A stretch of 64,000 nucleotides of DNA from Brevibacillus agri (GTDB lineage Bacteria; Bacillota; Bacilli; Brevibacillales; Brevibacillaceae). Location of the stretch: the NCBI RefSeq assembly GCF_004117055.1, contig NZ_CP026363.1, positions 1,341,001-1,405,000 on the forward strand, given 5' to 3'. The notes under the pieces are model-generated. The model did no database searches. It was not told the origin of the DNA and was given only the letters and a program-made list of their open reading frames with translations. Positions 42,246 through 50,502 of the stretch are shown in pieces (position 1 is the first letter of the stretch; each line of letters begins with the position of its first letter). The position numbers were made by a program, and so were the translations under genes.

Positions 42246-43466
42246 ATGCCAGGATCACATTCCGGTATGGGACTTTCGGGCGCTGGCGGAAGATACTTCA
42301 GTCTTTGCGCCCTTTATCTTTTTGTTTACTACGGGTTTGGTGCGTTTTCTCCGCTGATTACGCAGTACTACAACTCGATTTCGCTCACGGGCACCCAGAT
42401 CGGCTTGATTAGCGCAGTCGCTCCCATCGTTTCGATTGTCGCCCAGCCGATGTGGGGGCTGTTTTGTGACCGCTTTCAAATTCGCAAAACTGTCTTGATT
42501 CTGACGCTTGTCGCTTCGGGACTGGCCGGACTTTTCTTCGTCGGCGTGTCCAGCTTCGCCTTTGTTTTCCTGCTCTATTTGATCCTCTCATTTTTTCAGA
42601 GCGCCGTCATTCCGATTTCGGACAGTCTGGCTTTGGGCTACGCGAAAAAAAACGGCCTGCAATTCGGCGACATCCGGCTGTGGGGAGCGGTTGGCTTTGC
42701 GCTCGCCGCCTTTGTGACAGGGCTTCTCGTCGAACAGTGGGGGCCATCCGTGCTGTTTTACTCCTACTGTCTCGCGCTGTTGATCGCCATGCTGTTTTTG
42801 CTGCGGGTGCCGGACGAGTCCGAGGAGACGTCGCGCTTTCGCGTCGGCATGCTGGCTGGCATGCGGGATTTGCTGCGGCTTCCGCGCTACCTGCTGTTTT
42901 TGCTGGCGTCCTTTTGCGTGCTTGGCGCGGTGAACGCGAACAACATCTGGTTTTCCTTGTTTTATCAGGAGATTGGCGGCACGGTGGCGGGAGTGGGGCT
43001 GGCTTTTCTGCTGTTTGCAGGCAGTGAAGCGCCGTTTATGAAGCTGGCAGGCGTTTTCGTGCGGAGGTGGGGCCTGGAGCTGACGCTGCTGCTCGCTGCT
43101 GTGTGCGGGGCGGCGCGCTGGCTCTGGTACAGTTCGGCACCCAGCACGACGTTCGTTATCGCCATGTTTTTCATTCAAGGCATCTCGGTAGGTTTTTACT
43201 TGGCGACGGCTGCCCAGTTTGTGCGCGAAAATACGCCCGCCTCCCTGCAGGTGACGGCGCTGGCCATCTTCTTTTCGGTAGGAGGCGGGCTGGGGACGAT
43301 GCTGTGCAATCTCGTGGCTGGCTGGATCAAAGATTCGTATTCTACGCTAGGCATCTATTTGTTTTTTGGCATCATCACGGTAATCGGGATCATTCCGCTT
43401 GTTTTGATTACGTATGGGCCGTGGAAGCAAGCGGCTCCCGACGACAAAGTCGAGGCTACTCAATGA
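42246..43466 (+). CDS. MFS transporter (MFS_1-like group)
   Basis: A 406-residue, 12-helix carrier. Visible patterns include LYLFVYYGFGAFSPLITQYYNS, CDRFQIRKTVL in loop 2-3, and GDIRLWGAVGFALAAFVTGLL, typical of the 3-phenylpropionate/nucleoside-like MFS_1 group. It follows ispH by 9 bases with its own AGGAGA site, so the two may be cotranscribed, but no functional link is evident. Its 3' end overlaps the convergent cupredoxin gene by 11 bases. Confidence 0.88.
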   Translation: MPGSHSGMGLSGAGGRYFSLCALYLFVYYGFGAFSPLITQYYNSISLTGTQIGLISAVAPIVSIVAQPMWGLFCDRFQIRKTVLILTLVASGLAGLFFVGVSSFAFVFLLYLILSFFQSAVIPISDSLALGYAKKNGLQFGDIRLWGAVGFALAAFVTGLLVEQWGPSVLFYSYCLALLIAMLFLLRVPDESEETSRFRVGMLAGMRDLLRLPRYLLFLLASFCVLGAVNANNIWFSLFYQEIGGTVAGVGLAFLLFAGSEAPFMKLAGVFVRRWGLELTLLLAAVCGAARWLWYSSAPSTTFVIAMFFIQGISVGFYLATAAQFVRENTPASLQVTALAIFFSVGGGLGTMLCNLVAGWIKDSYSTLGIYLFFGIITVIGIIPLVLITYGPWKQAAPDDKVEATQ

Positions 43467-43842
43467 CAAGCATGCCTTGGTAGCCGCTCTCCGGGTAGCC
43501 GGGGGCGTCCGAGACAAAGAAAAACCGCCCTTTTTTATCGGCAGAAAACTGCAGCATCGTAGACTGCGTCGGCTTCAGCTCTGTCGAGGACAGGTTCAGA
43601 TCGCGAATGGAGAGATTGTGCGGGCGCGTATCCGCGTTGACGATCATTAACGAGACGCGCTCGCCTGCCCGCGCCGTTAGCTGGTTGGGCAAAAAGCCGG
43701 CGCTGGAGATCGTGACGGTGTGCGACCGCGTAGTGGCGGCGTAGGAAGTATGCAAGCGCTGGTGATGCGTCCAAAGCAGCGTTAATGTTACGGCCAGTGC
43801 GATGAGGGGATAGCGAAGCTGCCGGAACCATTGACGAGACAT
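43456..43842 (-). CDS. Membrane-anchored cupredoxin-fold protein lacking copper ligands
   Basis: A 128-residue protein: a single N-terminal helix (RYPLIALAVTLTLLW) anchors an external cupredoxin domain (HTVTISSAGFLPNQLTARAG, NADTRPHNLSI). In true blue-copper proteins the last strand reads roughly C-D-x-P-G-H-x-x-x-G-M; here it is FVSDAPGYPESGYQG, so Cys, His and Met are Ser, Tyr and Tyr. Only the first His (RPHN) remains, and copper binding is unlikely. AAAGGAG supports the start at 43842; the frame runs further upstream without a site. Confidence 0.8.
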   Translation of the reverse strand: MSRQWFRQLRYPLIALAVTLTLLWTHHQRLHTSYAATTRSHTVTISSAGFLPNQLTARAGERVSLMIVNADTRPHNLSIRDLNLSSTELKPTQSTMLQFSADKKGRFFFVSDAPGYPESGYQGMLVIE

Positions 43843-44164
43843 TTGCAAATCAGCTCCTTTGCGGCAATAACATGATGAAGTTACTATTATCCTGTCCCCA
43901 CTCTGTGAACAGTAAACACATTTTTCCTCATCGACAGACGATGGGCATTCCCGAACTCTTGCTGGAAGATTTTCTCCTGGCGGGAGTTTTTTCATGTTGG
44001 CATGCGTGCAACAAAAGGCGTGGCGGGGGAGAAATTTTCCAAGCGGCAAATACGCGCTCACTTTGCCAATTCTCCGTATTGAAATATCCGTACTTTTGTA
44101 GTAGGATTACTTTGCTTTTATAGTGCGCAACACGATTCCCGCACGTGCAAAGGAGTAGAGAACG
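43843..44164. other. Intergenic region without a supported gene
   Basis: It separates the divergent cupredoxin and LLM genes. A short GC hairpin with T-run occurs at about 43974-43993. The open frame through this stretch has no ribosome site or recognisable composition. No riboswitch motif was recognised. Confidence 0.5.
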
Positions 44165-45220
44165 ATGAAATACGGCTTTTGGCTCCCGATCTTTGGCGGT
44201 TGGCTTCGCAATGTGGAAGATGAACAAATGCCGCCTACCTTTGATTACGCAAAACAAGTCATCCAGTCAGCGGAGAAGTGGGGATTCGATACGACGCTCA
44301 TCGCCGAGCTGTACTTGAACGACATCAAAGGCCCGGAACAAGACTCGCTCGAAGCGTGGTCGACAGCAGCGGCACTGGCAGCCGTGACGGAAAAAATCGA
44401 GATCATGACCGCTGTGCGCCCTGGTTTTCACAACCCGGCCGTTACGGCAAAAATGGCGGCAAACATCGACCACATCAGCAACGGACGCTTTACCTTGAAC
44501 GTCGTCTCGGCCTGGTGGGAGGAAGAAGCCCGGCAATACGGCGGCATTTTTACCGAGCACGACGAGCGCTACGAGAGAACGCTGGAATTTTTGGACGTTT
44601 TAAAAGGGTTGTGGACGCAGGAAACGTTCAGCTATGACGGAAAATTTTATCAAATTCGCGAAGCCAAACTTGCGCCAAAACCAGTGCAAAAGCCGAATCC
44701 GGTATTGTACGCGGGCGGGGAAAGCGAGCGTGGCAAGCAGGTGATTTCCGCAGCGTGCGATGCTTATGTCATGCACGGAGGCACCGTAGAGGAAATCGAG
44801 CGAAAAATCAACGACATGAAACAGCGTCGCCAGGCGACGGGACAAGCGCCGTTTGCAGCGTTTGGCATGGCGGCCTACGTCATTTGCCGCGCGACGGATG
44901 AAGAGGCGCAGGAGGAGCTGGCGCGCATCACCGACGTGAAAGAATCGAGCGGCTATGCAGGCTATCAGGACTTTATCAATAAATCCCAGTTGGAAACACA
45001 GATTCAATTGCGGGACTATTCCGTCTCCAACCGCGGCTTGCGCCCGAATCTGGTCGGCACGCCGGAGCATATCGCCAAGACGATTCTCGCCTACGAACAA
45101 GCGGGCATTGATCTTCTGCTGCTGCAATTTTCGCCGCAACTGGAGGAAATGGAGCGGTTTGCCAAAGAAGTCATGCCGCTGGTAGAGAGCTTGCGCGAAG
45201 CGAGCCACAGCCTTTCGTAA
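44165..45220 (+). CDS. LLM-class flavin-dependent monooxygenase
   Basis: A 351-residue luciferase-like (bacterial TIM-barrel) monooxygenase, close in pattern to alkanesulfonate/dimethylsulfone monooxygenases: MKYGFWLPIFGGWLRNVEDE, IEIMTAVRPGFHNPAV, FTLNVVSAWWEEEARQYGG and EHDERYERTLEFLDVLKGLW. It uses FMNH2 supplied by a separate reductase, not seen nearby. A role in organosulfur use is a family-based inference. AAAGGAG precedes the ATG. The ATP-grasp gene follows after 60 bases on the same strand. Confidence 0.87.
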   Translation: MKYGFWLPIFGGWLRNVEDEQMPPTFDYAKQVIQSAEKWGFDTTLIAELYLNDIKGPEQDSLEAWSTAAALAAVTEKIEIMTAVRPGFHNPAVTAKMAANIDHISNGRFTLNVVSAWWEEEARQYGGIFTEHDERYERTLEFLDVLKGLWTQETFSYDGKFYQIREAKLAPKPVQKPNPVLYAGGESERGKQVISAACDAYVMHGGTVEEIERKINDMKQRRQATGQAPFAAFGMAAYVICRATDEEAQEELARITDVKESSGYAGYQDFINKSQLETQIQLRDYSVSNRGLRPNLVGTPEHIAKTILAYEQAGIDLLLLQFSPQLEEMERFAKEVMPLVESLREASHSLS

Positions 45221-45280
45221 GCCATCCGTTCCGGTCACAGCGATGAGCGGGCAGTCTGACAGAAAAGAGGAGATTTTTCG

Positions 45281-46219
45281 ATGAAAAAGATTTACGTCAT
45301 CCATGAAAACAGCGAGTGGACCGTGCATTTGACCAAACGTTTGCAAGAGCTGGGACTGCCGTATGAGGAATGGCATCTGGACGAGGGCGCTGTCGATTTG
45401 ACGGCAGAGCCGCCGAATGGCGTTTTTTACAGCCGCATGAGCGCTTCCTCCCACACCCGCGATCATCGCTATGCGCCGGAGCTGACGGCAGCGGTTCTGA
45501 ACTGGCTGGAAAGCCACGGGCGCAAGGTGTTCAACGGCACGAGCGCGCTTCGGCTGGAAGTGAGCAAGGTGGCGCAATACCTCGCGCTTGGCGAGTTCGG
45601 AATTCGCACGCCGAAGACGATCGCCACCGTCGGGCGCAAGCAACTGATAAATGCGGCACAGTCGTTTGCAAGCCAGCCGTTCATCACCAAGCATAACCGA
45701 GCAGGAAAAGGCTTGGGCGTACAGTTGTTCCATTCGCAGGAAGCGTTGGCGGCTTATGTGAACGGCCCGGATTTTGACGAGCCGGTAGACGGCATTACGC
45801 TGATCCAGGAGTACATCCAGGCGCCGGAGCCGTACATTACCCGCTGTGAGTTCGTGGGCGGCCGCTTCATTTATGCGGTGAAGGTCGATACGTCGGAAGG
45901 CTTCGAACTGTGCCCGGCAGATGCGTGCCAGATCGGCGACCTGTTCTGCCCGGTGGGCGAGGAAGTGCCTGCGAAGCCGAAGTTCCAGGTGATCGAAGGC
46001 TTTGCGGATCCGATTATTCAGCAGTACGAGCGCTTTTTGACGGCGAACAAAATCCAGGTCGCAGGCATCGAGTTCATCCGCAACCGCGACGGGGAAATTT
46101 TCACCTATGACATCAACACGAATACGAACTACAACTCGGACGCCGAAGCGGCTTCGGGAATTTACGGCATGCTGGAAGTAGCCAAATTCCTCGGACGCGA
46201 GCTGGCGGCGATCGAATAG
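45281..46219 (+). CDS. ATP-grasp ligase, RimK-like
   Basis: A 312-residue ATP-grasp enzyme of the RimK/alpha-glutamate ligase type, which joins an amino acid to a carboxyl group with ATP. The N-terminal pre-ATP-grasp part (VFYSRMSASSHTRDHRYAPE) is followed by the grasp domain with ITKHNRAGKGLGVQLF as the nucleotide-binding strand and IEFIRNRDGEIFTYDINTNT as the Mg-binding acid/Asn motif. Its acceptor is unknown. AGAGGAG precedes the start. It may be cotranscribed with the LLM gene. Confidence 0.82.
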   Translation: MKKIYVIHENSEWTVHLTKRLQELGLPYEEWHLDEGAVDLTAEPPNGVFYSRMSASSHTRDHRYAPELTAAVLNWLESHGRKVFNGTSALRLEVSKVAQYLALGEFGIRTPKTIATVGRKQLINAAQSFASQPFITKHNRAGKGLGVQLFHSQEALAAYVNGPDFDEPVDGITLIQEYIQAPEPYITRCEFVGGRFIYAVKVDTSEGFELCPADACQIGDLFCPVGEEVPAKPKFQVIEGFADPIIQQYERFLTANKIQVAGIEFIRNRDGEIFTYDINTNTNYNSDAEAASGIYGMLEVAKFLGRELAAIE

Positions 46220-46245
46220 CAGCATACAGGCAGACAGACGGCAAA

Positions 46246-46277
46246 AGCTCTCTTGCAAAAGAGGGCTTTTTTGTTTT
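46246..46277 (+). terminator. Intrinsic terminator after the ATP-grasp gene
   Basis: AAAGCTCTCTT pairs with AAGAGGGCTTT and is followed by a T-run. Confidence 0.8.
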
Positions 46278-46371
46278 GCGCACGGGCACAGCAGCACAGC
46301 TTCCGGCGTTATCGGTCCAGTGCGCCTGGGCGGCGGCGGGCGCTCAAGCATGCGTGCCATACTTCTTCATA

Positions 46372-46402
46372 CACATTACTTTGTCATGCGTAGTAATATG
46401 TG
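46372..46402. promoter_or_regulatory. Inverted repeat, candidate PadR operator
   Basis: CACATTACT and AGTAATATGTG face each other over 11 bases, 28 bases upstream of the padR start. They differ by a two-base insertion in one arm. PadR operators commonly contain ATGT/ACAT half-sites, so autoregulation is likely. Confidence 0.5.
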
Positions 46403-46429
46403 TTATGCTGTACATGCGAGGTGAACCGG

Positions 46430-46777
46430 ATGGGCGACAAAAGCATCAGCAGCGACATTATTCGCGGGCATATTGATGCGATCATTTTGCGGGTGCTGTG
46501 CGAAAAAGACAGCTACGGCTACGAGATCATCAAAACGATTTTCAAAAACAGCGGTGAACAATACGAGCTGAAAGAGCCTTCCTTGTACACGAGCCTGAAA
46601 AGGTTGGAGGCGCAAAAGCTGATCGTGTCGTACTGGGGCGATGAGAGCCAGGGCGGAAGGCGCAAATATTATCAGGTGACCGAGGCAGGAAGAGCGGCGT
46701 ATGCCAGTGCGCTCGCGTCCTGGAAGGTTGCCAGGCAATTAATCGATCAGCTTATCGAAAGGCGGGAGGAAGCGTAA
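46430..46777 (+). CDS. PadR-family transcriptional regulator
   Basis: A 115-residue winged-helix repressor. The PadR pattern is clear: IIRGHIDAIILRVLCEKDSYGYEI, SLYTSLKRLEAQKLI, GRRKYYQVTEAGRAA. The start at 46430 has GAGGTG 7 bases upstream. It is the first gene of a three-gene operon with a permease-prefix-domain membrane protein and a DUF4825 protein, a layout in which PadR usually represses its own operon. Confidence 0.92.
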   Translation: MGDKSISSDIIRGHIDAIILRVLCEKDSYGYEIIKTIFKNSGEQYELKEPSLYTSLKRLEAQKLIVSYWGDESQGGRRKYYQVTEAGRAAYASALASWKVARQLIDQLIERREEA

Positions 46778-47454
46778 TGCATAGTCTGCAAATCCATGTG
46801 GAAAAGCTGTTCGCCAAGTACAAAAGCAGCAGGCAAATCGAAGAGCTGAAGTGGGAAGTGCTGAGCAATCTGGAGGCGCGAGTGGCGGATCTGGTCGCAG
46901 ACGGGATGCCGCTGGAACAGGCGGTGAAAAAGGCGACAGACCAGCTTCCCTCGGTCGATTCGCTCGTCGGGGAAAGCCGGTCGGTCTACGTCCTTGCTTT
47001 TTGGCAAGAGCTGCTGCAGCGGGCCCTGCTCTACACTTTGGTAGCCTGGATTGCGACGATGCCGCTGCGCATTTGGGGGATGGGCATTTCGGTAAACCAC
47101 GGCTTGTTGGTACTGTGTTTGCTCGAAGGAATCGTCTACGCCGTCTTGCTCCGGAGCAAGCGCCTGTCCGCTGCCGCAAAAAAGAGCGAGCTGAATTTGC
47201 GCACGGCGTTTCTGTTGCGCAAAATCGGGTGGTCGCTGTGGGCGCTGTATATGGCGGTTTCTTTCGCGTACACGACAGCGATTCACTTTGCCAGCCATAT
47301 ATGGTTCGCCAGAGCGGTCAGCCTGTCAGGGCCTTACCAGTTTGCCACGGTAGCGGTAGAGTACGTGCTGCCCGCCGTGTCGATCATCGTGCCGCTTTTG
47401 CTGCACGCGCTGCCAGAAGCGATCATGAAATGCGAAGCGAGAGAGGAGGAGTGA
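46777..47454 (+). CDS. Membrane protein with permease-prefix domain
   Basis: A 225-residue protein. Residues 1-75 (VEKLFAKYKSSRQIEELKWE, VSNLEARVADLVADGMPLEQ-like, VKKATDQLPSVDSL) form the small helical domain found before ABC permeases and next to PadR regulators (HAAS/permease prefix domain 1). About five transmembrane helices follow. Its ATG overlaps the padR stop (TAATG). It may act as a stress or cell-envelope sensor with PadR, but the role is unknown. Confidence 0.8.
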   Translation: MHSLQIHVEKLFAKYKSSRQIEELKWEVLSNLEARVADLVADGMPLEQAVKKATDQLPSVDSLVGESRSVYVLAFWQELLQRALLYTLVAWIATMPLRIWGMGISVNHGLLVLCLLEGIVYAVLLRSKRLSAAAKKSELNLRTAFLLRKIGWSLWALYMAVSFAYTTAIHFASHIWFARAVSLSGPYQFATVAVEYVLPAVSIIVPLLLHALPEAIMKCEAREEE

Positions 47455-47455
47455 C

Positions 47456-48007
47456 GTGCAAAATAAGCTGATTTTGTTGCTCGCCTTGCTCGGGATTGGC
47501 CTGTTTGCTGTCATTCAAGGCTGGATTCTCCCGAAAAAGGAGCTTGCTGCCGAGCAGTACCTCGCTGACCAGCAAAGCCCGCTGACGCACGATCTGCAAA
47601 CGATTTTGCCGTACAAAAACAAGTACATGGGCGATGTTTCCAACCTGAATCTGTTCAACCATCTGCCGTTGAAAGACTTGAAACGGTCGTATCAGTTGCG
47701 CTCCGACGAATTTGCCATAGAAGTTCATTACGAAGCCGACGAGCTGCGCGAGGATGAAAAAGCGATCCGGCAGATGCTGCTCTACAATTCGGTCGCCGCC
47801 TTCGCCTTGATCGACAATTTGCAGACGATTGACTACCGGTTTTTGGACCGGACGCTGACTGTCACTCGCTCCCGGATTCAGCAACTGTTCGGGGACGATC
47901 TGGCAGCGCTTTTGACGACGGAAAAATGGCGCGCAAACGTGCAGCAGAAATGGCAGGATGCCCGGTTTTTGCAAGAAGGCGTGAAGGCGCTGGAGGAAAA
48001 GCAGTAG
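47456..48007 (+). CDS. DUF4825-like exported or anchored protein
   Basis: A 183-residue protein with an N-terminal signal anchor (LILLLALLGIGLFAVIQGWI). The external part has the DUF4825 pattern LPYKNKYMGDVSNLNLFNHL, then FAIEVHYEADE, and NSVAAFALIDNLQTIDYRF. The GTG start, 1 base after the upstream stop, follows GAGGAGTG. It is the third gene of the PadR operon. Function unknown. Confidence 0.75.
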   Translation: MQNKLILLLALLGIGLFAVIQGWILPKKELAAEQYLADQQSPLTHDLQTILPYKNKYMGDVSNLNLFNHLPLKDLKRSYQLRSDEFAIEVHYEADELREDEKAIRQMLLYNSVAAFALIDNLQTIDYRFLDRTLTVTRSRIQQLFGDDLAALLTTEKWRANVQQKWQDARFLQEGVKALEEKQ

Positions 48008-48113
48008 GAGGCCAAAGCCAAAAGGCGCATCTTCTCTGGTCGACCGCCTCTTCGCCCAATACCAGCGGGAGATGAAACACGGTCGGCGACGAGGGGACAT
48101 GGCCGTGAAGTAG

Positions 48114-48176
48114 AAAAGCCTTTTCCCGTCTACGCTCTGCGCAAAGCAGTTGCGATGAAGGGAAAAGGCTTTTTTG
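48114..48176. terminator. Bidirectional terminator with a long loop
   Basis: AAAAGCCTTTTCCC pairs with GGGAAAAGGCTTTTTT across about 32 bases, between the convergent DUF4825 and GNAT genes. Confidence 0.75.
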
Positions 48177-48186
48177 TACGCTTTTT

Positions 48187-48714
48187 TCAGCCAGAAAAAG
48201 CAGGCGAATAACGCACCGTGCCATGAACCCCGTCCAGGCTGCCGGGCGCAAGCTCCAGCGCCATAAACAGCTCGTCGGGAATCTCGAACGGAGCGCGGAT
48301 GCCCCAATGAGAGGCGGGGCGGAAGCCGAATTTGGGATAGTAGCGCTCATGTCCGAGCACGACAAGCGCTTTGTAGCCGAGCGCTCGGGCGGCATTGATC
48401 GAATGGTTGATGAGTGCCGCCCCGATGCCTTTTCCCTGATGAGAGGGGAGTACGGAGACGGGGGCGAGAGCAAGCGCCTCGTCAAAGGAGCCGCCATCGT
48501 GCTCGATCTTGATTTTGCTCAGCAGCAGATGGCCGACGATGCGGCCGTTCTCTTCGAAAACGAGCGAGAGCGCAGGCACGAACTCGGCTGATTCCCGCAG
48601 GCGCTTGACGAGCAAATGCTCCGTTTGATCGCAGAAAGGCTGGCCAGCAAACGCTGCTTGCACCACCTGCTCGGTCGTATGGTAGTCTTGCGGTTCTTCT
48701 GTGCGAATGGTCAT
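48187..48714 (-). CDS. GNAT-family N-acetyltransferase
   Basis: A 175-residue acetyltransferase. The acetyl-CoA motif is VSVLPSHQGKGIGAALINHS near residue 90, preceded by GHLLLSKIKI, and the C-terminal strand is KALVVLGHERYYPKFGFRPA. It belongs to the YhbS-like group with unknown acceptors. The ATG at 48714 is preferred over an in-frame TTG six bases upstream because GGAGGA lies at the right distance. Confidence 0.88.
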   Translation of the reverse strand: MTIRTEEPQDYHTTEQVVQAAFAGQPFCDQTEHLLVKRLRESAEFVPALSLVFEENGRIVGHLLLSKIKIEHDGGSFDEALALAPVSVLPSHQGKGIGAALINHSINAARALGYKALVVLGHERYYPKFGFRPASHWGIRAPFEIPDELFMALELAPGSLDGVHGTVRYSPAFSG

Positions 48715-48781
48715 GAACAATCCTCCGCTGTATTCAGGTTTTCGTCCATTATATACCAGAGAGGGTTACAATCGCCTTCGC

Positions 48782-49789
48782 TCAAAAAAACAAACTCAAC
48801 ATGTAGTAGAGCGCCGCTGAAATCAGTGCGGAGATCGGCAGTGTAATAAACCAGGTGATGATGATCCGTTTGGCGACGCCCCAATTGACGCCCTTCAGCC
48901 GTTTCGCTGCGCCGACCCCCATAATCCCCGAGGAAATCACGTGTGTCGAGCTGACCGGAAGCCCCAACTGCGTAAATGTAAAAATGATCGTGGAGGAGCT
49001 TAAATCAGCGGTAGCGCCGTTGATCGGCTCGATTTTCGTAATTTTGCCGCCGACCGTCTTGATGATCTTCCAGCCGCCGACAGACGTTCCCAGCCCCATG
49101 GAAATCGCGCAAATAAGCTGGACCCAAAACGGAATCGACGCGGTATCCGCATGCAAATCGGCAGCCACCAGGGCGAAGACGATGATCCCCATTGCTTTTT
49201 GCGCGTCGTTGGTGCCGTGGGTAAAAGATTGCAGGGCGGCGGTGAGAATCTGGAAGTAGCGAAAGCCCCGGTTTACTTTGGCGGGCGGTATCTGGATGCT
49301 GCGGAACAGGGCGTAGACCAGCTTCATGAGCAGAAAAGCAGCCACAAGCGCGATGATCGGCGACAAAATCAGCGCCTCGAAAATTTCCAAAAAGCCGTTC
49401 CAGTTGATTTGCGAAACGCCAGCCGAGGCGAAAACGGCACCTACGACGGAACCGATGAGCGCATGGGACGAACTGCTCGGAATGCCGTACCACCAGGTGA
49501 CCAGATTCCAGAAAATCGCCGCGACCAAGGCAGCCAGCACGATCAGCACGCCGTATTCCAGCTTGGCGGGATCGGCAATCTTTCCCCCGATTGTTTTGGC
49601 GACTCCTGTAAAAGCAAGCGCGCCGACGAAGTTCATGATCGCGGCCAGGGCGATGGCGGTTTTCGGCGGCAAAGCTTTGGTCGAGACTGTGGTGGCGATG
49701 GCATTGGCTGTATCGTGAAAGCCGTTGATGAAGTCAAAGGAAACGGCCAGAACAATGACAGCGATCACAAGAGGCAGGCTAGTGTGCAT
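48782..49789 (-). CDS. pit: Low-affinity inorganic phosphate transporter, PiT family
   Basis: A 335-residue carrier with about 10 helices. The two repeat signatures of the family are present: DFINGFHDTANAIATTVSTKAL near residue 20 and LQSFTHGTNDAQKAMG near 190. It imports metal-phosphate with protons. GAAGGAGG precedes the ATG. It follows the DUF47 gene by 19 bases, the standard pairing for PiT transporters. Confidence 0.93.
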   Translation of the reverse strand: MHTSLPLVIAVIVLAVSFDFINGFHDTANAIATTVSTKALPPKTAIALAAIMNFVGALAFTGVAKTIGGKIADPAKLEYGVLIVLAALVAAIFWNLVTWWYGIPSSSSHALIGSVVGAVFASAGVSQINWNGFLEIFEALILSPIIALVAAFLLMKLVYALFRSIQIPPAKVNRGFRYFQILTAALQSFTHGTNDAQKAMGIIVFALVAADLHADTASIPFWVQLICAISMGLGTSVGGWKIIKTVGGKITKIEPINGATADLSSSTIIFTFTQLGLPVSSTHVISSGIMGVGAAKRLKGVNWGVAKRIIITWFITLPISALISAALYYMLSLFF

Positions 49790-49808
49790 GGAAGGGAGCC
49801 TCCTTCGT

Positions 49809-50426
49809 TTATGTATTGCTCATAATCACCGTCTCCATCGCATCGGCGACGTCCTCGCAATGATCCATGACATCCTCAAGCACATCGTAAATTTCCTTGA
49901 ACTGCATGATGTGAATCGGATCGCTCGTCGACTTGAAAAGCCGCCGGATGCTTTCCCGCACCAGCTCATCGCCGGCGCTTTCCAGATCGTTGATGCGAAT
50001 GATGTACTCCTTCATGCCGGGCAGCTTTTGTTTTTGCAACAGTTCAATCGCGAACAAAATTTGCTGGGTCGCATCCTCAATCAGTTGGCCGAATTTGACC
50101 ATCGTCTCATCCGGCTCCATGATGTCGTACATGTACAGGCGAGCGGCACACCCCTCCAGGCCGTCCAGCACATCATCCAGCTTGACGGCCAGATTCAGCA
50201 CGTCCTCGCGTTCAATCGCGGAAATAAACGTTTTGTTGATCCGGACGATGATCTCGTGAATCAGTTTGTCGCCTTTTGACTCATACTCTTTCATTTCCTC
50301 GGAAAAGCGTTTTAGCGTATCCAGCGACTTGATTTTATACTTATTGAAATAAATGGCCGAGTCGTACACGTTTTTGGCGATGGCGTATAACTCATCCAGC
50401 AGGGCGTCCGATTTGGTAAAAAGCAT
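49809..50426 (-). CDS. DUF47/PhoU-like accessory protein of PiT
   Basis: A 205-residue, all-helical cytoplasmic protein of the DUF47 family (YkaA in Bacillus): LDELYAIAKNVYDSAIYFNKY, EYESKGDKLIHEIIVRINKTF, IEREDVLNLAVKLDDVLDGL. Such proteins resemble PhoU and are linked to PiT transporters. The start at 50426 has GGAGG 7 bases upstream; this site lies inside a hairpin (50434-50474). It is the first gene of the DUF47-pit pair. Confidence 0.9.
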   Translation of the reverse strand: MLFTKSDALLDELYAIAKNVYDSAIYFNKYKIKSLDTLKRFSEEMKEYESKGDKLIHEIIVRINKTFISAIEREDVLNLAVKLDDVLDGLEGCAARLYMYDIMEPDETMVKFGQLIEDATQQILFAIELLQKQKLPGMKEYIIRINDLESAGDELVRESIRRLFKSTSDPIHIMQFKEIYDVLEDVMDHCEDVADAMETVIMSNT

Positions 50427-50433
50427 AAAAAGA

Positions 50434-50474
50434 CCTCCACATAGGAATCCGACTAGGGATATTTTAAGTGGAGG
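50434..50474 (-). promoter_or_regulatory. Hairpin covering the DUF47 ribosome site (or argO terminator)
   Basis: On the minus-strand RNA, CCTCCAC (5') pairs with GTGGAGG (3'), whose GGAGG is the DUF47 ribosome site, across a 27-base loop with a weaker inner ATCC/GGAT stem. TCTTTTT follows. It could mask the ribosome site, or act as a terminator for the exporter gene upstream. Confidence 0.45.
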
Positions 50475-50502
50475 CGTGAGCATTTATGCACTTTTCGCAG
50501 AG

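Noticed and set aside
43872-44123. An 83-codon open frame before the LLM gene
   Set aside because: No ribosome site and odd composition; treated as intergenic.
44600-46360. A 586-codon open frame on the minus strand
   Set aside because: Antisense to the LLM and ATP-grasp genes, no ribosome site and no domain.
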